Positions 17,423 to 25,690 of a stretch of DNA of 64,000 nt are shown here, in pieces (the first letter of the stretch is position 1; each line of letters opens with the position of its first letter). Source of the DNA: Paenibacillus sp. MAHUQ-63 (lineage in GTDB: Bacteria > Bacillota > Bacilli > Paenibacillales > NBRC-103111); assembly GCF_028765165.1 (NCBI RefSeq), contig NZ_JARADB010000002.1, forward strand, positions 496,001 through 560,000, read 5' to 3'. Under the pieces are notes generated by a model that saw nothing but the letters and a program-made list of their open reading frames with translations, searched no databases and was not told the origin of the DNA. Position numbers and translations under genes: made by a program.

Positions 17423-18742
17423 TTGAGCAATCGAACGACAGTCATGATCAGTATTGTGCTCGCGATGCTGGTGGCTTCAATGGATACGACGATCGCCAAT
17501 ACGACGATGCCGATTATTGTGAAGGAGATTGGCGGCGAAGACCTGTTTGCATGGGCTTTCACCTCGTATATGGTGCTATCGACCGTACTGGCTCCGTTAG
17601 CCGGACGATTATCTGATCTATTCGGTCGGAAAAGGATTTATGCCGCCGGTATTCTTTTATTTCTAGGCGGATCCGTGCTCTGCGGAATGTCCCAGAGCAT
17701 GCTGCAGCTCATCATATTTCGCGCGGTGCAAGGGATCGGAGCGGGGGTTATGATGCCATTTCCTGCGATTATCGCCGGAGATATTTATCCGGTTGAGCAG
17801 CGGGGGAAGGTGCAGGCGTTCTTCACTGCGATGTGGGGATTGGCGGCTGTGTTGGCGCCGCTGCTAGGTACATTTTTCGTCACATATATGAGTTGGCGAT
17901 GGATTTTCTTCGTTAATATTCCGATCTGTTTGGTCGCCTTAATTGCGCTGAAGCCGTATAAGGAAGTATATGAACCGAAGAAATCAATGGTCGATTACGG
18001 CGGAGCGGCGCTGTTTGCGGCTGGGATTTCCCTGCTGCTGCTAACGACGACAGTCGAGCGGAACAATTACATATACGGCATACTCGGCGTGATCTGCATG
18101 ATCGTCTTTTTCCTTTATGAGAAAAAAATCAGCGCCCCGATCGTGCCGCTCAATTTGCTGCGCAACCGGCCGATAGCGATCATGATCGCTATTTCTTTCA
18201 TCACATGTACGGCCTTGTTCGGGACTTCGAGCTTTATCCCGCTTTTCCTGCAAAATCAAGGTCATTCGCTGTTCATAAGCGGCATTGCCCTCTTGGGAAC
18301 GTCCATAGGCTGGATGGCAGTCGCCGTTCCAAGCGGTAAATGGGTGCTGCAGTACGGTTACAAGCCGCTGCTCATTATTGGGAACGGTCTGCTCGTGGTG
18401 ACGGCGATCATGCTGTATTTGATGAACGAAGCGACATCCTTCTGGTACTCCTTCGCGACGATGACCATGCTCGGACTTGCCTACGGATTAATTTTTACGG
18501 TTTCCACGATTGGTTCCCAGCAGCTTGTTGAGCCTCATCAAAAAGGGATTTCCACATCGCTCCAATTGTTCGCCCGCAATATCGGCACAGCGGTGAGCGT
18601 GACGATTATGGGCGCCATACTAACCAAATCGACGATGTTTTACAGCGGGTTTCACGGGATGTTCGTGTTCGGCTTCATTGCCAGCCTGGTCTCGATGTTC
18701 ATCCCGTTTCTACTTCAATCACCGGCCAAGCAGACAGCTTGA
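17423..18742 (+). CDS. MFS drug-efflux transporter (DHA2/EmrB-like)
   Basis: A 439-residue multispanning transporter. Visible motifs are SMDTTIANTTMPIIVKEIGG (helix 1 of DHA2 pumps), GRLSDLFGRKRIY (loop 2-3 motif A) and RAVQGIGAGVMMPFP. TTG 17423 is chosen because GGAGG lies 8 bases upstream; in-frame TTG and GTG codons further up sit on or before that site. The likely role is proton-driven export of a drug or metabolite; no adjacent regulator was found. A hairpin terminator follows. Confidence 0.88.
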   Translation: MSNRTTVMISIVLAMLVASMDTTIANTTMPIIVKEIGGEDLFAWAFTSYMVLSTVLAPLAGRLSDLFGRKRIYAAGILLFLGGSVLCGMSQSMLQLIIFRAVQGIGAGVMMPFPAIIAGDIYPVEQRGKVQAFFTAMWGLAAVLAPLLGTFFVTYMSWRWIFFVNIPICLVALIALKPYKEVYEPKKSMVDYGGAALFAAGISLLLLTTTVERNNYIYGILGVICMIVFFLYEKKISAPIVPLNLLRNRPIAIMIAISFITCTALFGTSSFIPLFLQNQGHSLFISGIALLGTSIGWMAVAVPSGKWVLQYGYKPLLIIGNGLLVVTAIMLYLMNEATSFWYSFATMTMLGLAYGLIFTVSTIGSQQLVEPHQKGISTSLQLFARNIGTAVSVTIMGAILTKSTMFYSGFHGMFVFGFIASLVSMFIPFLLQSPAKQTA

Positions 18743-18754
18743 TTGCAATCCCAA

Positions 18755-18785
18755 TACCCTGAGGCAGCAGCCTCAGGGTATTTCA
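18755..18785 (+). terminator. Hairpin terminator between convergent genes
   Basis: A perfect 10-bp stem (TACCCTGAGG / CCTCAGGGTA) with 6-base loop and a short T run on the plus strand, between the MFS gene and the convergent MHYT gene. Confidence 0.75.
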
Positions 18786-18798
18786 TCATCCAGCCAAT

Positions 18799-19911
18799 TT
18801 AGGAAATGGCGGCAAATTCATGCTTACCTTCGGTCAGGTCACGAACCGTAGCCGCGAATATCATATTACCGGCGTATGGAATCTTCGTAATCGTAACTTC
18901 AGCCGGAAATGCGGAACGGTCGGAGCGGTAGGCTTTCATGTGAACCCGCTTGCCGAGGAGAGCGGCATCCTGCCGGGCTAATTGCCTGTACAAGGAAGCG
19001 GCAGCCTCTCCGTTCTGATCGAACGGGTATAGGAAGTCGAGCATCGTCATGGATAATGCTTGTTTGCGGCTATACCCGAACGTAGCCGCTGCGGCAGGAT
19101 TAAATTCAATAATCCACCCCCGGCTGTTAATCATGAGAATACTGTCGATGCTAGTATCGAGCAGCAAGGCTTTGAGCGAAGAGTGGTCGGCGAGCCTCTG
19201 ATCGATTCGGAGCGAGTAAATAATGATCAGCGATAAAAAAATAATCGTACCGAATGCAATCAGCATCGCTAGTACGAAAGCGTTCAGCTGCGAAGCATTC
19301 TCGCCGTATTCCGTATGGTTCAACGGGAGTGCGGCCGAAGCGGATAGCGTACCCAAATAATGCATACCCGTGATAGTTACAGAGATAAGGAAGCCTCGGA
19401 TGAGTATTTTGGGGCTCCTTGCGACAGACATCTTGAGTACGGCAATCGAGGCAGCGACGGCGAGCAGTACGGAGAGGATGAAAAGCACCGGTGAGAAGCG
19501 GACCTCAACCGCATTGATGGCACTCAGACCTATGTAGTGCATACTGGAAACGGAAAGTCCCATAAAGACTCCGCCAATTAGTATACTTGGAACGCCGGGA
19601 CCGGTTAGAAACGCAATGAAAAAACCGATGAGCGAACCGGCGGCGACAACCGCCAATGATGCTAGGATGGTCTGAACGTTATAAACTAGCCGGTCCGGAT
19701 GATATTGCGCGAGCATGGCGATAAAATGCATGGACCATGCGCCTGATCCGATCGTCATCGCACTGCAGGCGATCCATAGCTTTTGCTGCCACCCCTTGCT
19801 GATGGCAATACGGTGGGATAAACTCAGACATGTATAAGAGGCTAGCCAAATAATGACGAATGCCAGCATAACAAGATACATCGTATAGTGGTTCGCAAGT
19901 GCATGCTGCAT
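18799..19911 (-). CDS. MHYT-domain membrane sensor with C-terminal PAS domain
   Basis: A 370-residue protein: seven predicted membrane helices carrying three MH(Y/F) motifs (WSMHFIAM, SSMHYIGL, TGMHYLGT), the signature of the MHYT sensor thought to bind copper and sense a diatomic gas. A PAS domain follows (about 240-365, ILMINSRGWIIEFNPAAAATFGYSR). Most MHYT proteins end in GGDEF/EAL or kinase domains; here the chain stops after PAS, so an output partner must be separate. The start follows GAGAGG. Its downstream hairpin is shared with the convergent MFS gene. Confidence 0.88.
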   Translation of the reverse strand: MQHALANHYTMYLVMLAFVIIWLASYTCLSLSHRIAISKGWQQKLWIACSAMTIGSGAWSMHFIAMLAQYHPDRLVYNVQTILASLAVVAAGSLIGFFIAFLTGPGVPSILIGGVFMGLSVSSMHYIGLSAINAVEVRFSPVLFILSVLLAVAASIAVLKMSVARSPKILIRGFLISVTITGMHYLGTLSASAALPLNHTEYGENASQLNAFVLAMLIAFGTIIFLSLIIIYSLRIDQRLADHSSLKALLLDTSIDSILMINSRGWIIEFNPAAAATFGYSRKQALSMTMLDFLYPFDQNGEAAASLYRQLARQDAALLGKRVHMKAYRSDRSAFPAEVTITKIPYAGNMIFAATVRDLTEGKHEFAAIS

Positions 19912-20072
19912 ATATAATACCTCTCATTGAAAAGTGTTCTCAATCCGGAATACACTGCTTTCTTATTATAGTAACTGAGTAATAGCCTGTATATAGCGCT
20001 TCATAAGTGTTTTTAGCGAAAACTGTCGAAATCCACGAAAACTTTGCAAAAGTAGGGAAAGGAGGATCGAAG

Positions 20073-20723
20073 ATGGTTCCAAAAAGCATTCGAGGCATTA
20101 TCTTTGATATGGATAATACGCTGCTTCAATCCCGCATTGACTTCAAGGCGATGAAGAGCGAGGTAGCGGCATGGTTGGCGGAAAAGGGACTCCTGCCCGC
20201 AAACTTTCAGGCGGATGCGCATACGACATCGACACTTCTTGCTTACGCGAGTGAGAACGGAGCAACCGACGAGATGATAGCCGAGGCTCTGCGCATCGCA
20301 GCCACCCATGAGCTGAAGGGAATGGAGGGGGCCGGGCTCGAGCCTGGCGCAGCCGAGCTTTTGGACCGGTTGTATGGCAGGTATAAGCTGGTCATCGTGA
20401 CGAACAATTCGCATGCAGCCGCCATCCGCGCGTTACAGATAACGGGGATTAAGGATCGTTTCGATCTCATCGTAGGCCGCGAGCAAATGGAAGCGATGAA
20501 GCCTTCTCCTTCAGGCAATTTGACTGTATTGCAGCATTTTAACTCGTTGAAGGGTGATCAATGGATCGCGATCGGAGATTCTTGGATAGACGGCAGGGCA
20601 GCCGAGGACGCGGGGATTCCGTTTATTAGCTATGGAGACTCACCTTCATCTGCGATGGCGGAAAAAAGAGTTCGGCCAGCAGCGCACATTGACAAGCTGT
20701 TGCGTCTGTTAGATTATATTTAG
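20073..20723 (+). CDS. HAD-superfamily hydrolase (phosphatase-like)
   Basis: A 216-residue HAD protein: motif I IIFDMDNTLL, an alpha-helical cap at about 25-95, motif II VIVTNNS, the lysine of motif III (MKPSPSG) and motif IV IGDSWIDGRAAEDAG. Such enzymes dephosphorylate small metabolites such as phosphoglycolate or sugar phosphates; the substrate is unknown. ATG 20073 follows AAAGGAGG; an in-frame upstream start extends 22 residues across it. It is followed 37 bases later by an acetyltransferase gene, probably the same operon. Confidence 0.88.
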   Translation: MVPKSIRGIIFDMDNTLLQSRIDFKAMKSEVAAWLAEKGLLPANFQADAHTTSTLLAYASENGATDEMIAEALRIAATHELKGMEGAGLEPGAAELLDRLYGRYKLVIVTNNSHAAAIRALQITGIKDRFDLIVGREQMEAMKPSPSGNLTVLQHFNSLKGDQWIAIGDSWIDGRAAEDAGIPFISYGDSPSSAMAEKRVRPAAHIDKLLRLLDYI

Positions 20724-20760
20724 GTTAATCTAAAATTTGCAAATCAAGAGAAAGAAGTGA

Positions 20761-21198
20761 GTGCACGTGCTGATCGATGTGAAATTCAAGCTGCATGAAC
20801 AACAAATACAGGACTTGCTCGGCTATAGCATATTTCCCGATCCCGATCAGTTGGAAGAGACGGTTAGCCGTTATGTGAATGACTCCAACCTGATGCTCTA
20901 TGGATACGAATCCGAAGGCATCCTCGTTGGCATTATCGGGTTTGACATTAATCGCGACCAAGAGATGACCATTCATCATCTGGCTGTGGAGCCTCATAGC
21001 CGGGGAGCGGGCTTCGGGCGGGGCATCATTCTCGAAATTATCGAAGACATGCATCCCCTCAGAATCGTCGTGGAAACGGACGAGGAGGCTGTGCAGTTTT
21101 ACCGAAGCATCGGGTTCGTCATTCGCAGCATAGGCGAAAAATATCCGGGCGTCGAGCGCTTTGTTTGCACCTATGAGATAGACCCGGAGGATGAGTAG
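20761..21198 (+). CDS. GNAT-family N-acetyltransferase
   Basis: A 145-residue GNAT protein. The acetyl-CoA pyrophosphate-binding loop is HLAVEPHSRGAGFGRGII (about 76-93), followed by VVETDEEAVQFYRSIGF. The acceptor is unknown. The start is GTG 20761 or GTG 20767, with AGAAAGAAG upstream as a modest ribosome site. It is probably co-transcribed with the HAD gene and ends at a strong terminator. Confidence 0.85.
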   Translation: MHVLIDVKFKLHEQQIQDLLGYSIFPDPDQLEETVSRYVNDSNLMLYGYESEGILVGIIGFDINRDQEMTIHHLAVEPHSRGAGFGRGIILEIIEDMHPLRIVVETDEEAVQFYRSIGFVIRSIGEKYPGVERFVCTYEIDPEDE

Positions 21199-21210
21199 CT
21201 GAAACGCAAA

Positions 21211-21252
21211 AAGGCTCGTCAGGATTTGGAGGATCCTGACGAGCCTTTTTTG
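21211..21252 (+). terminator. Strong terminator after HAD-GNAT operon
   Basis: A perfect 15-bp stem (arms 21211-21225 and 21233-21247), 7-base loop and a T run; A residues precede the stem, so it may also work on the minus strand. Confidence 0.93.
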
Positions 21253-21296
21253 TGCCAACTTAAAGCGGAAGGCCGGAAATATTGGGGGATATCTTT

Positions 21297-21760
21297 GTAG
21301 ATACAACAGAATTTCTAAATTGCGGGTTAGTCACTGTGGCAGCGCCGACGAACAAAAACAGTGCTTCCTGTAATATCTGCAAATTGCATGAGTGCCAACT
21401 TCACCAACTTCACCAACTTCACCAACTCCACCAACTTCACCAACTTCACCAACTTCACCAACTCCACCAGCCTCGCCATAAGCAAAAAACAGCGCATCCT
21501 GTGACATCTGCAAAATGCATAAGTTCGCCGGGTCCTGCCTGCCTCATCAACCTCGCAAATCCGAAACAGTGGGTTCTGTGATATCTGCAAAATGCATGAG
21601 TGCGCCGGGTCTTGCCTACCTCATCAACCTCGCAATATCCAAAACAGCACTTTCTGCGATATCTACAAGATGCATATTTACGCCTGCTCTTCTTGACCAG
21701 CCTCACGAACCTTACGATAAGTGAAAAACTGTACTTTCTGTGATATCTGCGGAGCTACGG
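21297..21760. repeat. Tandem array of ~78-84-bp units carrying a conserved CTGTGATATCTGCAAA core
   Basis: Five units contain a core like CTGTGATATCTGCAAAATGC, with the ATATCTGC (or variant) at 21373, 21504, 21581, 21659 and 21743. Spacings are 131, 77, 78 and 84; the 131 results from an inserted 9-bp microsatellite. The units also share a TGCCTNCCTCATCAACCTCG segment. A single copy of the core in the opposite orientation (GTAGATACAACAGAATTT) lies at 21297-21314. Related cores occur at 45983, 46074 and 46438. No credible gene was found in 21253-21947 apart from the start of etfB. Confidence 0.85.
21395..21475. repeat. 9-bp microsatellite CCAACTTCA, eight full units
   Basis: Eight perfect or one-base-variant copies of CCAACTTCA, arranged as two 36-bp blocks (three TTC-type units then one TCC-type unit), and a ninth diverged unit. 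It sits inside the first unit of the 21.3-21.8 kb array and expands it. Confidence 0.95.
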
Positions 21761-21832
21761 TCAAAAGTAAGTGTCATGTTAGATTTTCGGAAGCATATAT
21801 TGTTGTAGGCTATGTATAGCATCATTTTTTGT

Positions 21833-21846
21833 TGAAAGCGATTTCT
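21833..21846 (+). promoter_or_regulatory. Candidate CcpA (cre) site upstream of etfB
   Basis: TGAAAGCGATTTCT matches the cre consensus TGWAANCGNTNWCA at every position but the last. It lies about 100 bases before etfB, in the leader or promoter region, where CcpA binding would repress the electron-transfer flavoprotein operon on preferred sugars. No clear sigma-A promoter was recognised next to it. Confidence 0.5.
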
Positions 21847-21947
21847 ATGCGGCGTTTAGTGACAAATTTCACAATGATGACAAGCATTGCGGGTGCTTTG
21901 TCAATGGATGCGACAGAGTTCCCCCGAAGAAACAGGAGGGTGCAGAG

Positions 21948-22787
21948 ATGCTGCATATTGTCGTATGTATTAAGCAGGTTCCTGACTCCAGAGAAATTCG
22001 TATCGATCCGAAAAACAATACGTTAATCCGCCAAGGCGTCCCCAGTATCGTCAATTTCTACGATATGCACGGGCTGGAGGAAGCGCTGCGGATTAAGGAT
22101 GAAACCGGCGCAAGGGTGACGGTCGTCACGATGGGGCCGCCACCTGCAGAGAAGAGCCTAAAGGAGTGCATCTCCCTCGGTGCGGATGACGCCGTTTTGG
22201 TCACCGACCGCGGCTTTGCAGGAGCGGACACGCTTGCGACTTCCTATGTGGTCGCGCGAACGATCCGCAAGATTGCGGAAACGTGGGGACCGGTGGACAT
22301 GGTGTTTTGCGGCAAACAAACGCTGGATGGCGATACGGGACAGGTGGGGCCGGGCGTTGCCTGCCGGTTGGATTTGGAGCAGCTGACGTATGTGAATAAA
22401 GTGGTTCAGGTTGATGAAGAGAAGCGCAAGGTGCGCGTGCACAGGCTGTTGGAAGACGGCATCGAAGTTGTGGAGACAAGCATGCCGGTGTTGATTACGG
22501 CGCTCAAGGAACTGAACAAGGTTAGGCGGGCCTCGCTGCCGGGCATGATCCGCGCGGCACGGTATAAGCCGACGGTATGGACGACAGCGGACTTCCCGGA
22601 TTTGGAGCGGGCCAAAATCGGGCTCAAAGGTTCGCCGACGATCGTCGCCAAAACCTGGGTGCCGGAGGTAAAGGCTGTCAAGACGCAAATGATTACGTCT
22701 GATACGCCGGAAGCGGCCGCCGCTCAATTGGCCGACCAGCTGCTCACGGACGATATGCAGAAGCTGCTCGATTGGTCGTCGCCATGA
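21948..22787 (+). CDS. etfB: Electron transfer flavoprotein beta subunit (FixA)
   Basis: A 279-residue EtfB/FixA subunit. IVVCIKQVPDSREIRID is the family N-terminus, VVTMGPPPAEKSLKECISLGADDAVLVTD is the nucleotide-binding core, and DGDTGQVGPGVACRL marks the FixA type that carries the bifurcating FAD/NADH site. ATG 21948 follows AGGAGGG. It is first in a tight operon with etfA, fixC and fixX. Together these would form the membrane-associated FixABCX/EtfABCX complex that couples NADH oxidation by quinone to reduction of a low-potential ferredoxin or flavodoxin. Confidence 0.93.
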   Translation: MLHIVVCIKQVPDSREIRIDPKNNTLIRQGVPSIVNFYDMHGLEEALRIKDETGARVTVVTMGPPPAEKSLKECISLGADDAVLVTDRGFAGADTLATSYVVARTIRKIAETWGPVDMVFCGKQTLDGDTGQVGPGVACRLDLEQLTYVNKVVQVDEEKRKVRVHRLLEDGIEVVETSMPVLITALKELNKVRRASLPGMIRAARYKPTVWTTADFPDLERAKIGLKGSPTIVAKTWVPEVKAVKTQMITSDTPEAAAAQLADQLLTDDMQKLLDWSSP

Positions 22788-22844
22788 GGAAGAGACGGCT
22801 CATGCGTATAATAAGCGATCTCGTAACGAATGGAGGGAGTCATC

Positions 22845-23996
22845 TTGGCTAATGAACAAGACCAAGCCGAAGCGGCAATGCCCGACTGGTCCGCCTATCG
22901 GGGCGTGCTCATCGTAGTGGAGCAGCGCGACGGCGTTGCGAAGAAGGTGTCCTGGCAGCTGCTGGGCGAAGGCAAGAAGCTGGCCGCGAAGCTGGAAGCG
23001 CCGCTCATGGCGCTCGTCATCGGCGACGATGTCGAACATCTCGCCGAGGAAGCCGTGCATTACGGCGCGGACCGGGTGTACCTCTGCGAAGCCCCGGAGC
23101 TTCGCACTTACCGGACCCGGCCGTACAGCCGGGTCTGCTTGAAGCTGATCGAGGAAGCGAAGCCCGAGATCGTGCTGTTCGGCGCGACAGCCACGGGGCG
23201 CGACCTGGCAGGTGCGATCGCAACGCACCTGCCGACGGGGCTGACGGCCGACACGACGCAGCTCGACGTGGAGCCGCCGCCGTCGCGGCTGCTGCTGGCG
23301 AGCCGGCCGGCATTTTCCGAGAAGATGATGGCGACCATCCTCTGTAAGCAGTACCGGCCGCAGATGGCGACGGCGCGTGCCGGCGTGTTTCAGGCGCTGC
23401 CCAAGGATACGGCGCGCCAAGGCGAGATCGTTCGCATCGAGGCCGCGATGCGGGAGGAAGAGATCGCCGCGCAGGTGCTGGATTTCCTGCGCGAAACAGG
23501 CAAGCTCAATCTCGAGGAAGCCGAGATTATCGTAGCCGGCGGCCGCGGGCTTGGCGGCCCCGATGCCTTCGGGATGCTCGCCGAGCTGGCCGAGGCGCTC
23601 GGCGGCGTCGTCGGCGCATCCCGTGCAGCGGTGGACGCCGGCTGGATCGGCCATGAGCACCAGGTCGGCCAGACCGGCGCCACCGTGCGGCCGAAGCTGT
23701 ATTTCGCGATCGGCATCTCCGGAGCCGTTCAGCATACCGTCGGCATGAGCAATTCCGACGTAGTCGTCGCCATCAATAAAGATGAGAAGGCGCCGATTTT
23801 CCAATTCGCGCATTATGGGATCGTAGGCGATATGTTTAAGCTGGTGCCGGCGATCACCCAGGAAATCAAGCATCGCCGGACGCTGTTTGGCAAGCGGCTG
23901 CCGGAGAGCGCTCCCCCGGGAGGCGAGAAGAAGAGCGAAGCGGCGCCTGCCAAGAAAGAGGCTCGTGCGGCACGAGAGAGGAGTGAGGCCAAATGA
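22845..23996 (+). CDS. etfA: Electron transfer flavoprotein alpha subunit (FixB)
   Basis: A 383-residue EtfA/FixB subunit. The C-terminal FAD-binding domain shows GGRGLGGPDAFGMLAELA, GASRAAVDAGWIGHEHQVGQTG, GISGAVQH and VAINKDEKAPIF, all classic. TTG 22845 is chosen because GGAGGG lies about 8 bases upstream; the in-frame ATG at 22830 overlaps that site. The last about 35 residues are a charged Ala/Glu/Lys-rich tail not part of the fold. Coding GC is visibly higher than in neighbours. The end overlaps fixC by four bases (ATGA). Confidence 0.93.
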   Translation: MANEQDQAEAAMPDWSAYRGVLIVVEQRDGVAKKVSWQLLGEGKKLAAKLEAPLMALVIGDDVEHLAEEAVHYGADRVYLCEAPELRTYRTRPYSRVCLKLIEEAKPEIVLFGATATGRDLAGAIATHLPTGLTADTTQLDVEPPPSRLLLASRPAFSEKMMATILCKQYRPQMATARAGVFQALPKDTARQGEIVRIEAAMREEEIAAQVLDFLRETGKLNLEEAEIIVAGGRGLGGPDAFGMLAELAEALGGVVGASRAAVDAGWIGHEHQVGQTGATVRPKLYFAIGISGAVQHTVGMSNSDVVVAINKDEKAPIFQFAHYGIVGDMFKLVPAITQEIKHRRTLFGKRLPESAPPGGEKKSEAAPAKKEARAARERSEAK

Positions 23997-25303
23997 ATGA
24001 AAAATTCGATGCGATCGTCGTTGGCGGAGGACCGGCCGGTGCGGCGGCTGCTTTAACGATGGCGCGCGCCGGCTTATCGGTCGTACTGCTCGAGCGAGGG
24101 GAATTCCCCGGGGCCAAAAACATTTTCGGCGGCGTCCTCTACAGGAAGCAGATCGAGGAGCTCGTGCCCGAGTTCTGGAAAGAGAAGAACTTCCCGATGG
24201 AGCGGTACATCGTGGAGCAGCGCATCTGGATGATGGGGCAAGAGTCCATGGTCACGTTCGGTCACCGCAACGAGGCGTACAAGGAGCCGTATAACTGTTT
24301 CACGGGACTGCGCGTCAAATTCGACCAGTGGTTCGCCGACAAAGCAGTCGCAGCGGGAGCCATTCCGGTCTATGAAACGGTCGCGCTGGACGTCATCCGG
24401 GAAGGTGATAAGGTGGTCGGCGTGCGCACGGACCGGGATGACGGGGATCTGTATGCCGACGTAGTCGTCATTGCGGACGGCGTGAACTCCTTGCTTGGCA
24501 AAGCGATGGGGATTCATAAAGAGTGGATGCCGGACCAGGTGTCCCTTGCCGTGAAAGAAGTGATCGCACTGCCTAAGGAGAAGATCGAGGACCGCTTCGG
24601 GCTCGAAGGCGACGAGGGCGTGACGATCGAATTCATGGGTGAGACTTCGCTGGGCATGGCGGGGATGGGCTTCCTGTATACGAACAAAGATACGATTTCT
24701 TTGGGCGTCGGCGTGATGGTCAATCATCTTCGCGATAAAAAAGTGAAGCCGTATGCGGTTCTGGACGCCGTCAAGCAGCATCCGATGATCCGCAAGCTGA
24801 TCCAGGGAGGGGAGACGAAGGAGTATTCGGGCCACTTGATTCCCGAGGGCGGCTTCCATTCCATCCCGCCACTGTCGGGCAATGGTTGGTGTGTCTGCGG
24901 CGACGCCGCGCAGCTGGTCAACTTCGTGCACCGCGAAGGCACGAACCTGGCGATGACATCGGGCCGGCTTGCCGGTGAAGCGATTGTGGAAGCCAAAGCC
25001 AAGGGAGATTTCTCCGCCGCGTCCATGCAGGCATATGATCAAAAAATACGCGAATCGTTCGTGCACAAGGATTTGCAAAAATATAAGGGCATGCACCAAT
25101 TCCTGAAGGATCAGGATCCCGGATTGCTGTTCGATAAGCTGCCGAAGGCGCTGAACGAAGCCGCCTACAATATGTTCCTGGTGGACGGGACGACGAAGGC
25201 GGATAAGCAGAAAATGGCGGTTAAGCTGATTAAGAACGCCGCAGGCGGTACGGTCAACCTCATGAAGCTGGGCTACAAGGGATGGAGGGCGATGAACGGA
25301 TGA
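23993..25303 (+). CDS. fixC: FixC, ETF-quinone oxidoreductase-like flavoprotein
   Basis: A 436-residue FAD-dependent dehydrogenase: N-terminal dinucleotide fold AIVVGGGPAGAAAALTMARAG, FGGVLYRKQ after it, and a C-terminal FAD motif CGDAAQLVNFVHREGTNLA. It belongs to the geranylgeranyl-reductase/ETF-QO superfamily and would pass the high-potential electron branch to menaquinone. It overlaps etfA and fixX by four bases on each side, which implies coupled translation and a stable complex. Confidence 0.93.
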   Translation: MNEKFDAIVVGGGPAGAAAALTMARAGLSVVLLERGEFPGAKNIFGGVLYRKQIEELVPEFWKEKNFPMERYIVEQRIWMMGQESMVTFGHRNEAYKEPYNCFTGLRVKFDQWFADKAVAAGAIPVYETVALDVIREGDKVVGVRTDRDDGDLYADVVVIADGVNSLLGKAMGIHKEWMPDQVSLAVKEVIALPKEKIEDRFGLEGDEGVTIEFMGETSLGMAGMGFLYTNKDTISLGVGVMVNHLRDKKVKPYAVLDAVKQHPMIRKLIQGGETKEYSGHLIPEGGFHSIPPLSGNGWCVCGDAAQLVNFVHREGTNLAMTSGRLAGEAIVEAKAKGDFSAASMQAYDQKIRESFVHKDLQKYKGMHQFLKDQDPGLLFDKLPKALNEAAYNMFLVDGTTKADKQKMAVKLIKNAAGGTVNLMKLGYKGWRAMNG

Positions 25304-25587
25304 GTCAAAGCGACATTTCCGATAAGCTGTTTACCATTCGCTACAAATGCGACGACAAGTCTCACCTGGTAATTAAGGATAAGCAGACTTGTGTGAGCTG
25401 TGTGACGAAGGATTGCAATTACTTCTGTCCCTCGGACGTGTACGAGTGGGAAAAAAAGCTCAAAATTACGACAGTTGCTTATGAGAACTGTATTGAATGC
25501 GGAACGTGCCGGATTGCTTGTCCGTCATATAACATCGAATGGGTATATCCGAAGGGCGGATACGGTATGACGTATAAGTTTGGCTAG
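25300..25587 (+). CDS. fixX: FixX, ferredoxin-like subunit
   Basis: A 95-residue iron-sulfur protein with two cysteine groups, CVSCVTKDCNYFC (about 31-43) and CIECGTCRIACP (about 67-78), fitting one or two [4Fe-4S] clusters. In FixABCX it links FixC and the quinone. The start ATG 25300 overlaps the fixC stop (ATGA); an in-frame ATG six codons earlier lies on the ribosome site. It is the last gene of the operon. No nif genes are present in the window, so the complex need not serve nitrogen fixation. Confidence 0.92.
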   Translation: MSQSDISDKLFTIRYKCDDKSHLVIKDKQTCVSCVTKDCNYFCPSDVYEWEKKLKITTVAYENCIECGTCRIACPSYNIEWVYPKGGYGMTYKFG

Positions 25588-25616
25588 TGCACGTTATATT
25601 TTGGAGAGGAAAGTTC

Positions 25617-25645
25617 TTCAAATTTCACCTTGTTTCCGGTATGAT
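25617..25645 (+). promoter_or_regulatory. Probable sigma-A promoter of the DinB gene
   Basis: TTCAAA at 25617-25622 and TATGAT at 25640-25645 with a 17-base spacer, about 45 bases before the start codon. Confidence 0.5.
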
Positions 25646-25690
25646 GAGTCTATTACATAGGCTGATCATGGAAGGGAGACAACGGCGATT

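Noticed and set aside
21282..21706. Frames with Leu-His-Gln or Gly-Glu-Val repeats over the 21.3-21.7 kb array
   Set aside because: They only reflect the 9-bp microsatellite and tandem units; no ribosome site, and frames exist on both strands.
21297..21760. CRISPR array
   Set aside because: Units are 77-84 bp and largely similar along their length, there are no unique spacers of even length, and no cas genes are near.
22800..23873. 357-residue frame antisense to etfA
   Set aside because: Shadow of a GC-rich gene; no ribosome site and no recognisable motif.
24074..25099. 341-residue frame antisense to fixC
   Set aside because: Shadow frame opposite a clear flavoprotein gene.
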